From the NCBI RefSeq assembly GCF_014268595.2, contig NZ_CP077091.1, forward strand, positions 4,570,001-4,634,000: a DNA stretch of 64,000 nt, read 5' to 3'. Below are positions 8,502 through 17,048 of this stretch, piece by piece (the first letter of the stretch is position 1; each line of letters begins with the position of its first letter). The notes below the pieces were generated by a model. It ran no database searches. It saw only the letters and a program-made list of their open reading frames with translations, and was not told the DNA's origin. The stretch is from Pseudomonas hamedanensis. Its GTDB lineage: Bacteria; Pseudomonadota; Gammaproteobacteria; Pseudomonadales; Pseudomonadaceae. The position numbers were made by a program, and so were the translations under genes.

Positions 8502-8903
8502 ATGTCAACGGATAAGCTAACCAAAGCGAACGCTAAGGGTAACATTTACTTGTCGTTAACGACTTTCCAAGAGGAGGAATTTATATACTCAATTGGGGGT
8601 AAAGATTTTTTAGAATGGGGCGAAGATTATTTCCGCTTTGGAACGTCCTTCAGTTTGGGAGGGCACAATTTTTATATTGGTTCCCGAATTAAGTTGAATG
8701 CTGAGATCAACGTTGCTCACAAGCTGGGCGAGCTGGGGACAGTAGCATCTGCTCACCTGAAACTGGATGAGTTTGATAGTGATAAACAAGCCGAGGGTAT
8801 TATTTATCTGTACAGAAACGGTGCTTATCCGAAGGGAGTAATCTGTTGGTCCGAAAATAACGCATTTTCTGTATTAGCGGTTTTTGATTTTTTTCGAATT
8901 TGA
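8502..8903 (+). CDS. Hypothetical AT-rich protein divergent to the toxin-like gene
   Basis: 133 residues, starting MSTDKLTKANAKG. The ATG at 8502 is chosen because AAGGA lies 8 bases upstream; an in-frame ATG at 8493 overlaps that site. The sequence looks beta-rich (YLSLTTF, FYIGSRIKLNAEINV, SAHLKLDEF, GIIYLYRNG), with no signal peptide or membrane segment. Base composition is clearly more AT-rich than its neighbours, which suggests transfer. I do not recognise the family. Its position opposite a toxin-like gene makes an immunity or partner role possible, but nothing in the sequence shows it. Confidence 0.7.
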   Translation: MSTDKLTKANAKGNIYLSLTTFQEEEFIYSIGGKDFLEWGEDYFRFGTSFSLGGHNFYIGSRIKLNAEINVAHKLGELGTVASAHLKLDEFDSDKQAEGIIYLYRNGAYPKGVICWSENNAFSVLAVFDFFRI

Positions 8904-8934
8904 GATTCCATGGCTTATGCGACGTTAGAGCAAG

Positions 8935-8969
8935 TGGCAGACTCCCTGAGCCTGCCATTTTCATTTTTA
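8935..8969 (+). terminator. Probable terminator of the AT-rich gene
   Basis: TGGCAG / CTGCCA stem with an 11-base loop, followed by TTTTCATTTTT, 32 bases after the stop at 8903. Confidence 0.6.
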
Positions 8970-9001
8970 TCAGCGACCCAAGGCGTTCAGGTAGTAAATA
9001 T

Positions 9002-9670
9002 TTATTTGTCATGATCGATATCAAGTTTCGAAAACGTGACCTGCCCACCTTCACTCGTATATCCAGTGTTGTCTTGCACATAAACCCCAGCCTTGAAATA
9101 CAACGGCTTGTCACGCCAGGTCGCGCTGATCTGGGAATCCCACTGATAACCCGCCGCACTGACGCCCAGCGCACCGCCGGGGCTTAGGTGGATGAGGTAG
9201 TTGAATTCGCGATCAAGCTTGATGCCGGTGGCGAGGGTGATGACGCGGCTTTCGGCATCGTCCGGGCGCATGCGCACTTTGATCACCAGATTGCCAGTCT
9301 GGGTTTTTTCCTTGTACTGATATTCGAGTTTGACCATCGGCCGCTGGCTCTCGTACGCGTGGATCTGGCCGATGACGATCTTGCCCGAGCTCGGGACCTG
9401 GTTGACGGTGAGGGTGGCGCGCAGCAGGTTGTCGGCGTCCGGGTAATACCAGTTGCGCAGGGTGCCGTTGCTGTAAGTCTCGCGCAATTCGGTGCGCGGA
9501 TAGACGGCGTTGGCGGTTTTTGACCCGGTAACCGGTGACCAGAAGAACAAGGTGCCAGTGTCGGAATGGAAGTATTGATCCTTGAAGCCGTTCACCAGTT
9601 TTTCGGTTTCGACGGTGTACGGCGGGCTGCCAACGGGAACGCTGAGGTTCCAGGTTGCGAGGTCGATCAT
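9002..9670 (-). CDS. Alginate lyase, polysaccharide lyase family 7
   Basis: Cleaves alginate by beta-elimination. All three PL7 signatures are present: RTELR at residues 59-63, QIH at 102-104 and YFKAGVYVQ at 191-199, giving the catalytic Arg, Gln, His and Tyr. The 222-residue length is that of a bare PL7 domain. The Ile in QIH is associated in this family with action on G-containing blocks (established for characterised members, inferred here). No signal peptide is seen, as I recall for the P. aeruginosa homologue PA1167, so export or an intracellular role is open. GGAAG lies 7 bases before the ATG. Confidence 0.92.
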   Translation of the reverse strand: MIDLATWNLSVPVGSPPYTVETEKLVNGFKDQYFHSDTGTLFFWSPVTGSKTANAVYPRTELRETYSNGTLRNWYYPDADNLLRATLTVNQVPSSGKIVIGQIHAYESQRPMVKLEYQYKEKTQTGNLVIKVRMRPDDAESRVITLATGIKLDREFNYLIHLSPGGALGVSAAGYQWDSQISATWRDKPLYFKAGVYVQDNTGYTSEGGQVTFSKLDIDHDK

Positions 9671-9984
9671 ATCGGTTCTTCCACTCGATTCATCCGGAAC
9701 GCGGGTGCCAGAAGCTCTAGCCCGCGCCTTTTGGGCCGGCCTTTATAAGCGTAGCGGCAATATTTGTTAATGCCCGTCCGGCGGATGATTGACGTCAACA
9801 TCCTGTCGAAATGCCATCTTCGCCGGTTTTAGGGGCCTTCAGGCGCGACCGTTAGTCGGCTGGAGGAAACTTTGGCGAAATGATGGCGGGACGACAGCTT
9901 CTGCTTTAGCGGATCCACGACTAGAGTGAAGGCTCAGTATGTTTATGGTTTTTGCCGGCTACCGGTCCCGATAAGAGAAGCAGC
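9671..9984. other. Intergenic region between divergent genes
   Basis: This 314-bp spacer must hold the promoters of the alginate lyase gene (left) and the c-di-GMP protein gene (right). No repeats or coding remnant stood out. Confidence 0.4.
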
Positions 9985-12108
9985 ATGGAATGCGCGCAAC
10001 CCCAGCCAGGTGAAGGCAGATCGGTCCTATTGATCGTCGACGATTACCCCGAAAACCTGATCAGCATGCGAGCCTTGTTGCAGCGGCAGGACTGGCACGT
10101 CATCACCGCCGCCTCCGGTTTCGAGGCGCTCAATCTTTTGCTCGAACACGACGTCGACCTGGTGCTGCTGGATGTGCAAATGCCGGGCATGGACGGTTTT
10201 GAAGTCGCACGGCTGATGCGCGGCAGCCAACGCACGCGTCTGACCCCGATTATTTTCTTGACGGCCAATGAGCAATCCCAGGACGCGGTGATCAAGGGCT
10301 ACGCCAACGGCGCCGTGGATTACTTGTTCAAACCCTTCGACCCGCAGATTCTCAAGCCGAAAGTGCAGGCGCTGCTGGAGCATCAGCGCAATCGCCGTGC
10401 CTTGCAGCGCTTGAGCCATGATCTGGAGGTTGCCCGTGCGTTCAACGCCTCGGTGCTGGATAACGCGGCCGAAGGGATTCTGGTGTTGGCTGAGGACGGG
10501 CTGATCCGCTTTGCCAATCCTGCGATTTCGCGGTTGCTCAATGCGCCGGTGAGGGAACTCGAAGGGCGGGAGTTTCTTGATTATCTGCAGAAACCGCACA
10601 TCCCGGTGTGGGCCGATTGCGACTTTTATGCCAGCTACAAGCGTGGCGAGACGCTGAGGCTGCACGATGCCTTGCTGCGCACCGCGCCCGGTCAGCAGGT
10701 GCCGGTGGCCTTGTCCTGCGCTGCGTTGCCAGCGGAGCAGCACGCCATGGTGGTGACGGTGCTGGACATGTCGGTGGTGCGTCACCTGCACCAGCAACTC
10801 GAATTCCAGGCCGTCACCGATCCGCTGACCGGTTTGCTCAATCGCCGTGGTTTTTATCAAACCGTGGAGAACCTGCTGCTGCGCGGTGAGCGCAGTGACA
10901 GCAGTTGGGTGCTCTTGTATCTGGATCTGGACGGATTCAAACGGGTCAATGACTCGCTCGGTCACGATGCCGGCGATCGCGTCCTGCGCTGGGTGTCCGA
11001 ACAGTTGAAAGCCTGTCTGCGGCCATTCGACATTCTGGCGCGCATGGGCGGCGATGAATTCACCGCGCTGCTGGACCTGGAATTTCCCGAGCAGGCGGCG
11101 AAAATCGCCGAGAAACTCATCGAACGGGTTTCGGTCTGCCAGCAGATCGAAGGCCTGGACATCGCGCTCGGTGCCAGCATTGGCATCGCCACGTATCCGG
11201 ACTGCGGCTCGAACCTCGATGGCTTGCTGCGCGCCTCTGACATTGCCATGTACGAAGCCAAGCGGGCCGGGCGTCAGCAGTATCGTTTCTACGATCCTGA
11301 AATGAACGGCCGGGCGCGCTCGCGGCTGATGCTTGAAGAAAGCGTGCGGGCCGCCATCGACAATCGTGACTTCAATCTGGTCTATCAGCCGCAGGTGGCT
11401 ATCGGCAGCGGTGTGATTCGTGGCTTTGAAGCCTTGTTGCGCTGGCAGCATCCGAGCGTTGGCGATGTGCCGCCGGGGTTGTTCCTGCCGTTGCTGGAAG
11501 AGGCGCGGTTGATCAGTCGCCTCGGTAGCTGGATTTACCATCGTGGCGCCGGCCAGCGCAAAGCCTGGGAATCGCTGTTTGATGAAGATCTGGTGCTTGG
11601 CGTAAGTTTGAGCAACACCCAGTTCAGCCTGCCGAATCTGGTCACCGAGCTGCGCCAGGTCATGGAGCGGCACGCCTTGCAACCCCGGCAGCTCGAGGTG
11701 GAGATCACCGAAGAGGCGCTGATGCAAAACCCGGACGAGACCCGCAAGCAACTGCGTCTGTTGCGCAATCTTGGTGTGCGCGTGGCCCTCGATGACTTCG
11801 GCTCCGGCCCGTGTTCGCTGGCGCATCTGCGCGATCTGGAACTGGATACGCTCAAGCTCGACCGTCGCCTGATCGCGCGCTTGCCTGATTCGTCCAGAGA
11901 CGCTTCGCTGGTCAGTACGGTAATCGCGCTGTGCAGACAGTACGGCTTGCTGGTGATCGCCGAAGGGGTCGAAACCCTTGAGCAATACCACTGGCTGCAA
12001 GCCCATGGCTGCGAATACGTGCAGGGTTTCCTGGTCGCGCGTCCGTTGATGGCCGAAGACGCCGCTCGCTTCGTCGAACCGTTCGACTGGAGCGCAGTGT
12101 CCGGCTGA
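9985..12108 (+). CDS. Response regulator with PAS, GGDEF and EAL domains
   Basis: A 707-residue c-di-GMP signalling protein: REC (about 12-132; phospho-acceptor D63 in LLDVQMPG, K116 in FKPF), PAS-like sensor (155-268), GGDEF (275-437) and EAL (447-700). GGDEF at 355-359 is intact, with an RPFD inhibitory I-site at 346-349, so cyclase activity is plausible. In the EAL domain the EAL (482-484), DDFG (603-606), Lys in LKLD, EGVET and Gln in VQGF are kept. The metal-binding Asn of the usual N-L-S motif is Ser541 (GVSLSNTQF), and the DFG loop is unusual (GSGPCSL), so phosphodiesterase activity may be weak. ATG 9985 (AGAGAAG upstream) is preferred over a TTG at 9952. No partner kinase is adjacent. 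Confidence 0.93.
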   Translation: MECAQPQPGEGRSVLLIVDDYPENLISMRALLQRQDWHVITAASGFEALNLLLEHDVDLVLLDVQMPGMDGFEVARLMRGSQRTRLTPIIFLTANEQSQDAVIKGYANGAVDYLFKPFDPQILKPKVQALLEHQRNRRALQRLSHDLEVARAFNASVLDNAAEGILVLAEDGLIRFANPAISRLLNAPVRELEGREFLDYLQKPHIPVWADCDFYASYKRGETLRLHDALLRTAPGQQVPVALSCAALPAEQHAMVVTVLDMSVVRHLHQQLEFQAVTDPLTGLLNRRGFYQTVENLLLRGERSDSSWVLLYLDLDGFKRVNDSLGHDAGDRVLRWVSEQLKACLRPFDILARMGGDEFTALLDLEFPEQAAKIAEKLIERVSVCQQIEGLDIALGASIGIATYPDCGSNLDGLLRASDIAMYEAKRAGRQQYRFYDPEMNGRARSRLMLEESVRAAIDNRDFNLVYQPQVAIGSGVIRGFEALLRWQHPSVGDVPPGLFLPLLEEARLISRLGSWIYHRGAGQRKAWESLFDEDLVLGVSLSNTQFSLPNLVTELRQVMERHALQPRQLEVEITEEALMQNPDETRKQLRLLRNLGVRVALDDFGSGPCSLAHLRDLELDTLKLDRRLIARLPDSSRDASLVSTVIALCRQYGLLVIAEGVETLEQYHWLQAHGCEYVQGFLVARPLMAEDAARFVEPFDWSAVSG

Positions 12109-12153
12109 ATTCGCTACACTGGCGCACCTTTTTTCGAACCGTGTTGCCCGTCC

Positions 12154-12648
12154 ATGACTGTGTTGAAGTACCTCCAGGCCTATCCCGAGCGTTTGCAGGA
12201 TCAGGTGCGCCAACTGATCGCCGAGGGGCGCCTGGGTGACTATCTGGATCAACGCTATTCAGGGCGGCATGACGTGCAGAGCGACAAGGCGTTGTACAGC
12301 TACGCACTGGATCTCAAACAGCAGTACATGCGCAACGCCCCAGCCATCGACAAGGTCCTGTTCGACAACCGCCTCGACCTGACCCACCGTGCGCTGGGTC
12401 TGCACACCACGGTCTCGCGGGTGCAGGGTGGCAAGCTCAAGGCCAACAAGGAAATCCGCATCGCTTCGCTGTTCAAGGATGCCGCGCCGGATTTTCTGAA
12501 AATGATCGTCGTGCACGAACTGGCGCACTTTAAAGAGTCGGATCACAACAAGGCGTTTTATAAGCTGTGCGAACACATGCTGCCGGGGTATCACCAGATC
12601 GAGTTCGATCTGCGCGTGTACCTGACGTGGCGCGATATGCAGGCTTGA
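12154..12648 (+). CDS. YgjP-like zinc metallopeptidase
   Basis: 164 residues with the M48/WLM-type motif VVHELAHFKESDHNKAFY (about 118-135), giving HExxH plus a third His for zinc. The second half matches the YgjP-like domain (DUF45). No signal peptide, so probably cytoplasmic. It starts 45 bases after the GGDEF-EAL gene; a TACACT sequence in that gap could be a -10 box. The substrate is unknown. Confidence 0.85.
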   Translation: MTVLKYLQAYPERLQDQVRQLIAEGRLGDYLDQRYSGRHDVQSDKALYSYALDLKQQYMRNAPAIDKVLFDNRLDLTHRALGLHTTVSRVQGGKLKANKEIRIASLFKDAAPDFLKMIVVHELAHFKESDHNKAFYKLCEHMLPGYHQIEFDLRVYLTWRDMQA

Positions 12649-12666
12649 CCAATCAGGAAGGTGTGG

Positions 12667-12963
12667 ATGGACGTCAGCAAGACCAAAAGCAGTTTCTACC
12701 GTCGTTTGTACGTGGCCTGGCTGATCGACAGCGGCCTGGCGCCGAGTGTGCCCGCGTTGATCGAAGTCACTGGCATGCCCCGGCGCACGGCGCAGGACAC
12801 CATCGCTGCGCTGGCTGATCTGGATATTGTTTGTGAATTCGAGCAGGAAGAAGGCGCGCGCAACCATGCCGGGCGCTATCGGATTCGTGAGTGGGGGGCG
12901 ATTGATCGAGGGTGGATAGAGCAGAATCTGCGGCAGATAAAGACTGTCCTCGAATATCCCTGA
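12667..12963 (+). CDS. Winged-helix DNA-binding protein
   Basis: 98 residues, MDVSKTKSSFYRRLYVAWL and onward. A helix-turn-helix is visible at SVPALIEVTGMPRRTAQDTI (about 29-48), followed by a wing-like GARNHAGRYRI. ATG 12667 is preferred to GTG 12661 because AGGAAGG ends just ahead of it. It lies 18 bases after the metallopeptidase gene, so the two are probably co-transcribed. Its target is unknown. Confidence 0.75.
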   Translation: MDVSKTKSSFYRRLYVAWLIDSGLAPSVPALIEVTGMPRRTAQDTIAALADLDIVCEFEQEEGARNHAGRYRIREWGAIDRGWIEQNLRQIKTVLEYP

Positions 12964-12987
12964 GTCCCGCAGAGATCGGGCTGACGT

Positions 12988-13073
12988 CTTCGCGAGCAAG
13001 CCCGCTCCCACAGTAGACCGACTTCTCCAGAAAAATCCGGTCAAAATGTGGGCGCGGGCTTGCTCGCGAAAAG
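12988..13073. repeat. REP pair (GGGCTTGCTCGCGAA family)
   Basis: Inverted arms CTTCGCGAGCAAGCCCGCTC and GCGGGCTTGCTCGCGAA around a 45-base spacer, between convergent genes. Confidence 0.85.
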
Positions 13074-13078
13074 GGCCC

Positions 13079-13531
13079 TCAAGAACGACGCATGCCTATA
13101 TGCGGGATGCCATCTTCCAGATACTCCTCACCCGCCACGCCAAACCCGTACTTGCCGTAATACCCCTGCAAATGCGCCTGTGCCGACAGATAGATCGGCA
13201 CCTGCGGCCAGTGCTTCTCGGCCTGTTTCAGCGCCTGCTCCATCATCGCGTGCCCCAGCCCTTTGCCGCGACCGGCGGGCGCGGTGATCACGCGCCCGAT
13301 GACTACGTCACCGCCTTGGGACTCCGGATCCAGAAGACGCAGGTAAGCCATCAACTGATCATCCTCCCATCCCATCAGGTGGTGGGTGTCGCCCTCAAGA
13401 TCCTGACCGTCGAGATCCGGGTAGGTGCATTTCTGTTCCACCACAAACACGTCCGAGCGTAGCTTCAAAACCGCGTAAAGCTGCTCTTTGCCCAGATCGC
13501 TGTGATGTTTGCAGATCCACTCGATAGTCAT
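13079..13531 (-). CDS. elaA: ElaA-type GNAT acetyltransferase
   Basis: 150 residues of the ElaA family, an acyl-CoA N-acyltransferase of unknown substrate. Recognisable features are LRSDVFVVEQKCTYPDLDGQ near the start, acetyl-CoA loop VITAPAGRGKGLGHAMM and the closing YGKYGFGVAGEEYLEDGIPH. Full length for the family. The AAGG-type site lies just before the ATG at 13531. Confidence 0.92.
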   Translation of the reverse strand: MTIEWICKHHSDLGKEQLYAVLKLRSDVFVVEQKCTYPDLDGQDLEGDTHHLMGWEDDQLMAYLRLLDPESQGGDVVIGRVITAPAGRGKGLGHAMMEQALKQAEKHWPQVPIYLSAQAHLQGYYGKYGFGVAGEEYLEDGIPHIGMRRS

Positions 13532-13786
13532 TTTCCGATTCCTTGAACGTGTCGGCCGATACTAAGCGCACTCGCCGAAGATGTCTGTATGGCGTAAGCG
13601 TCGGAAACAAAGGTCAAAATGCCATCATTCCTTTCGCGCAGTCATGCCGACTTTGTGTAATCTGCTGGTGAGCACTGCGCACCGGCTTGCATGAGCTAAT
13701 GTTCAACGCTTGGGTTTTGCCGGTAAGGGGCCTTGGATTTTGACGTGAAGACACGTCGGGCAGACGCCCGCTGAGGATGTTCAAGC

Positions 13787-14524
13787 ATGCTGCGATTGCT
13801 GCAAGTCGTTGCTTTGATCGGATTGTTGCTGCTGGCCGAGAGCGCTGCGGCGCAGAAGCTGCGGCTGGTGTTCGATAATTGGCCGCCCTTTACCGACGAC
13901 GCGCTGGTCAACGGTGGGCTGGCCACCGACATTGTCAGCACTGCGCTGGCCCGCGCCGGCTATGCCAGCGGTTATGAACAAGTGCCTTGGGCGCGGGCAT
14001 TGCTGGGGATTGGCGAAGGGCGCTACGACGTGCTGGTCAACGCCTGGTACAACGACGAGCGCACCCTGATCGGCCAGTTCTCTGGCGAATACCTGACCAA
14101 CCGCATTCGCTTCCTCAAGCGCAAGGACACTCCGGTCGAATACAGCAATCTGCAACAGCTGCACACTTATCCGATTGCCGTCGTGCGGGGTTATGCGTAC
14201 TCGGCGCCGTTCGATGCCGACACCGCGCTGCAGAAAGTCCCTGTGCATAACTTCGCCATGGGCGTGCGCATGCTCGCGGCGGATCGGGTCAAGCTGACGC
14301 TGGAAGACGAGTACGTAGCGAAATACTACCTGGCGCGGGAATCGGCCAAGGTGCGTAACTCGGTGGAGTTTCTACCCAAGCCGTTGAGTGAGAACAGCCT
14401 GCATATCCTGGTCAGCCTGAAGAACCCGCAGCATGAGCAGATTGTGGCCGGGTTTGATCGGGCGATTGCCGAGATGAAGACCGACGGGACTTACGAGAAG
14501 TTGTTGCGACGACATGGGATGTGA
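13787..14524 (+). CDS. Periplasmic amino-acid-type solute-binding protein (orphan)
   Basis: 245 residues with a signal peptide (MLRLLQVVALIGLLLLAESAAA, cut near residue 22) and the SBP family 3 fold: LVFDNWPPFT at the mature start, G-L-x-T-D-I-V, W-A-R-A-L near 65, and a terminal K-T-D-G-T-Y-E-K-L-L. No permease or ATPase gene is nearby, so it may supply a transporter encoded elsewhere or act as a sensor or enzyme-like variant. The ligand cannot be predicted. Confidence 0.85.
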   Translation: MLRLLQVVALIGLLLLAESAAAQKLRLVFDNWPPFTDDALVNGGLATDIVSTALARAGYASGYEQVPWARALLGIGEGRYDVLVNAWYNDERTLIGQFSGEYLTNRIRFLKRKDTPVEYSNLQQLHTYPIAVVRGYAYSAPFDADTALQKVPVHNFAMGVRMLAADRVKLTLEDEYVAKYYLARESAKVRNSVEFLPKPLSENSLHILVSLKNPQHEQIVAGFDRAIAEMKTDGTYEKLLRRHGM

Positions 14525-14553
14525 GGGCTGATCCGGCCTTTGGCTGATGGCGT

Positions 14554-14620
14554 CTTCGCGAGCAGGCTCGCTCCCACAGGGGATGCATTTCAAATTGTGG
14601 GAGCGAGCCTGCTCGCGAAG
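14554..14620. repeat. REP pair
   Basis: Compact inverted pair TTCGCGAGCAGGCTCGCTCCC / GGGAGCGAGCCTGCTCGCGAA around a 25-base spacer; sits between convergent genes. Confidence 0.9.
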
Positions 14621-14625
14621 GCCTT

Positions 14626-16818
14626 TCAGCCAGCGCTAACCTCACTGGTGTCCTTGATCAGATGCGCCGCCAACGTGCGCAACGGCCCCAACTGCCGACA
14701 AATCAGAGCCAATTGCGTTTGCACCAGACGCTGGCCCTCATCGATTTCATCGGGCATCTGCTCCAGCTCATTGGCCAGTGCTTCCTCTTCATCGCTTTGA
14801 ATCGCGACCGGCTGTTTGCTCGCCAGGCCTTGGGCGATCTCGTCGATGCTGGCGGCCAGTTTCGCCCCGGCGCCTTCGATCAAGTGTTCGCGCACATCGG
14901 CCGGCAGTTGCGTCTCGCGGTGCGCGCCCAGCCCCGACAGATAACTGAGCAGCGTGTGCGACAGCACCAGAAAGCGGAAGCCGACATCGGCTTCCTTACG
15001 GAAATGCCCTGGCTCCATCAGCATATTCGCCAGTGTCGTCGACAGTGCCGCATCGGCGTTGTGCGCATTGCGGCGGGCCAGTCGATACGCGAGGTTGTCG
15101 CTTTTGCCAGCGGCGTATTGCTGCATGATCTGGCGCAGATAAATGCTGTTGCAGGTCAGGGTGTTGGCCAGCACTTTATTCAGGCGCCGACCTTGCCAGT
15201 CAGGCAGGAACAGGAACACCGCCAGCCCCGCAATCAGGCTGCCCAGCAAGGTATCGAACAGCCGTGGCAGGAACAGCCCGTAACCGTCGCCCACCTGATT
15301 GAAGCAGAACAGCACCATGATGGTGATCGCCGCCGTCGCGAGGGTGTAGCGGGTGGTGCGGTTGGTAAAGAACACTACCCCGGCGGCGATGGCGAAACAT
15401 GACTGCACCAATGGGTTGGGGAACAGATCGAACAATGCCCACGCCACGGTCAGGCCGATCGCCGTGCCGATAATCCGCTGGCCGAGTTTGCGCCGCGTCG
15501 CGCCGTAGTTCGGCTGGCAAACGAACAGCGTGGTAAGGATGATCCAGTAGCCTTGCGAAGGGTGGATCAGATGCACCATGCCGTAGCCGATGCTCAGCGC
15601 CAGTGGCAGGCGCAGGGCATGGCGGAACAGCAACGAGGTCGGCGTCAGTTGCGTACGCAGGCGAATCCATACGTCTTTGAGATTGCGCGGCGAGCGGTCG
15701 AGCAGGCTGCTGTCGGTGGCGTCGGCGAGGGCGTCGGGGTTGCTCGCGTCGCTGAGCAGACGGTCGAGGGTGCCGAGGTTGGTCGCCAGTGCGCGCAGCG
15801 AGCGCAGCAGGCCGCGCCACGCCGGATTGCTCTGGATGCGCAGGTGTTCAAGCGAGGCGTCGAGGTCGCTCAGGGCTTCGGCAAAACTGGCGTCGTAGGT
15901 GAACGGCTGGCGCATCTGAATCGATTCGGCCAGCGCGCGACAGGCCTTGCCCTGCTGGCGCAGCAGACGCTGGCAGCGGAACAGCACGTCGCTGTGAAAG
16001 AACGCCTCGGCCAACGCGTTGTAGGGATAGTGCGACGAGCTGGCGCGTTCGTGAATGTCCTGTGCGAGGAAGTACAGCTTGAGGTAGCGGCTGACTTTCG
16101 AGCCGGGGCGGCCGTTGCCGACCCGGTGCAGAATGATTTCCTTGGCCGTATTGAGCGCGGCGACCACGCGCCCATTCTGTTGCGCCAATTCGAGGCGTCG
16201 AGCCTCGACGTCCATATGCCGGATCGGCTCGAACAGCGAGGATTTCAGCTTCAGGTAAAAACCCAGCTCACGGAATAACCGCGCCAGGCTCTGCTGCACC
16301 GGCTGATTGGAAAACAGCGCCTGCCACAGCACCGAGAGCAGGCCGTACCACGCCGCGCCGGCCACCAGCAGCATCGGTTCATGCCAGAAGTCGGTGACTG
16401 CGCCGCCACGCTGGTCGACGCCGATCATCGTGTACACCGAGAGAATCAGCGTCGCCGAGGCAATCGCCCCATAACGTTCGCCCAGTGCACCGAGCATGGT
16501 CAGGCCGAAACTGGCCAGTGCCAGGGCCGCGGCAAAAATGATCGGGTAGGGGAAGAGCAGCTCCACCGACAGCGCGGCGATGCTGAAACACACCAGCGTC
16601 ACTGCCAGCGCATTGAGGCGACCCTGCCAACTGTCGTCGGTCTCGGCCAGGGCGCTGGCGATGATTCCCAGGAATAACGGGATCAGCAGGCCCATTTCAT
16701 CCTGATACCAACACAGCGCCATGCTGCCGGTCAGGGCGATGAATACCCGCACGCTGTAGCTGAATTTATCCAGCGCCCACAGGCGCCGCAAAGACTGACG
16801 AAACGAGGTCGAGGACAT
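14626..16818 (-). CDS. yccS: YccS/YhfK-type inner-membrane FUSC protein
   Basis: 730 residues. The N-terminal membrane block (about 25-190, six hydrophobic segments such as VFIALTGSMALCWY and GLLIPLFLGIIASALAE) is followed by a soluble region. A second membrane block (about 400-530, FRHALRLPLALSIGYGMVHL, WIILTTLFVCQPNYGATRRK) precedes a cytoplasmic tail. The repeated PNYGATRRKLGQRIIGT motif is typical of the fusaric-acid-resistance-like superfamily. Transport function in YccS members is not established. Single gene flanked by REP pairs. Confidence 0.9.
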   Translation of the reverse strand: MSSTSFRQSLRRLWALDKFSYSVRVFIALTGSMALCWYQDEMGLLIPLFLGIIASALAETDDSWQGRLNALAVTLVCFSIAALSVELLFPYPIIFAAALALASFGLTMLGALGERYGAIASATLILSVYTMIGVDQRGGAVTDFWHEPMLLVAGAAWYGLLSVLWQALFSNQPVQQSLARLFRELGFYLKLKSSLFEPIRHMDVEARRLELAQQNGRVVAALNTAKEIILHRVGNGRPGSKVSRYLKLYFLAQDIHERASSSHYPYNALAEAFFHSDVLFRCQRLLRQQGKACRALAESIQMRQPFTYDASFAEALSDLDASLEHLRIQSNPAWRGLLRSLRALATNLGTLDRLLSDASNPDALADATDSSLLDRSPRNLKDVWIRLRTQLTPTSLLFRHALRLPLALSIGYGMVHLIHPSQGYWIILTTLFVCQPNYGATRRKLGQRIIGTAIGLTVAWALFDLFPNPLVQSCFAIAAGVVFFTNRTTRYTLATAAITIMVLFCFNQVGDGYGLFLPRLFDTLLGSLIAGLAVFLFLPDWQGRRLNKVLANTLTCNSIYLRQIMQQYAAGKSDNLAYRLARRNAHNADAALSTTLANMLMEPGHFRKEADVGFRFLVLSHTLLSYLSGLGAHRETQLPADVREHLIEGAGAKLAASIDEIAQGLASKQPVAIQSDEEEALANELEQMPDEIDEGQRLVQTQLALICRQLGPLRTLAAHLIKDTSEVSAG

Positions 16819-16936
16819 GAAGTGCGAAGGCCTTCCGAGGCGATGCCGCTAAATTGAGCCAGTAATGACGCCGACGCAATGGCGCCGAGCACATCTGACA
16901 GCAAAAAGTGTTCCTTACTGCATCACACATGACAAA

Positions 16937-17026
16937 TGTAGGAGTGAGCCTGCTCGCGATAGCGGTGTGTCTGTCACCGAATTTATTGGCTGACAGGCCG
17001 CTATCGCGAGCAGGCTCACTCCTACA
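16937..17026. repeat. REP pair (GTAGGAGTGAGCCTGCTCGCGA family)
   Basis: Near-perfect long palindrome with arms GTAGGAGTGAGCCTGCTCGC and complement, spacer containing complementary ATAGCGGT / ACCGCTAT-like inner arms. Confidence 0.9.
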
Positions 17027-17048
17027 GGGTTTTGTATTTGGCCTTGAG

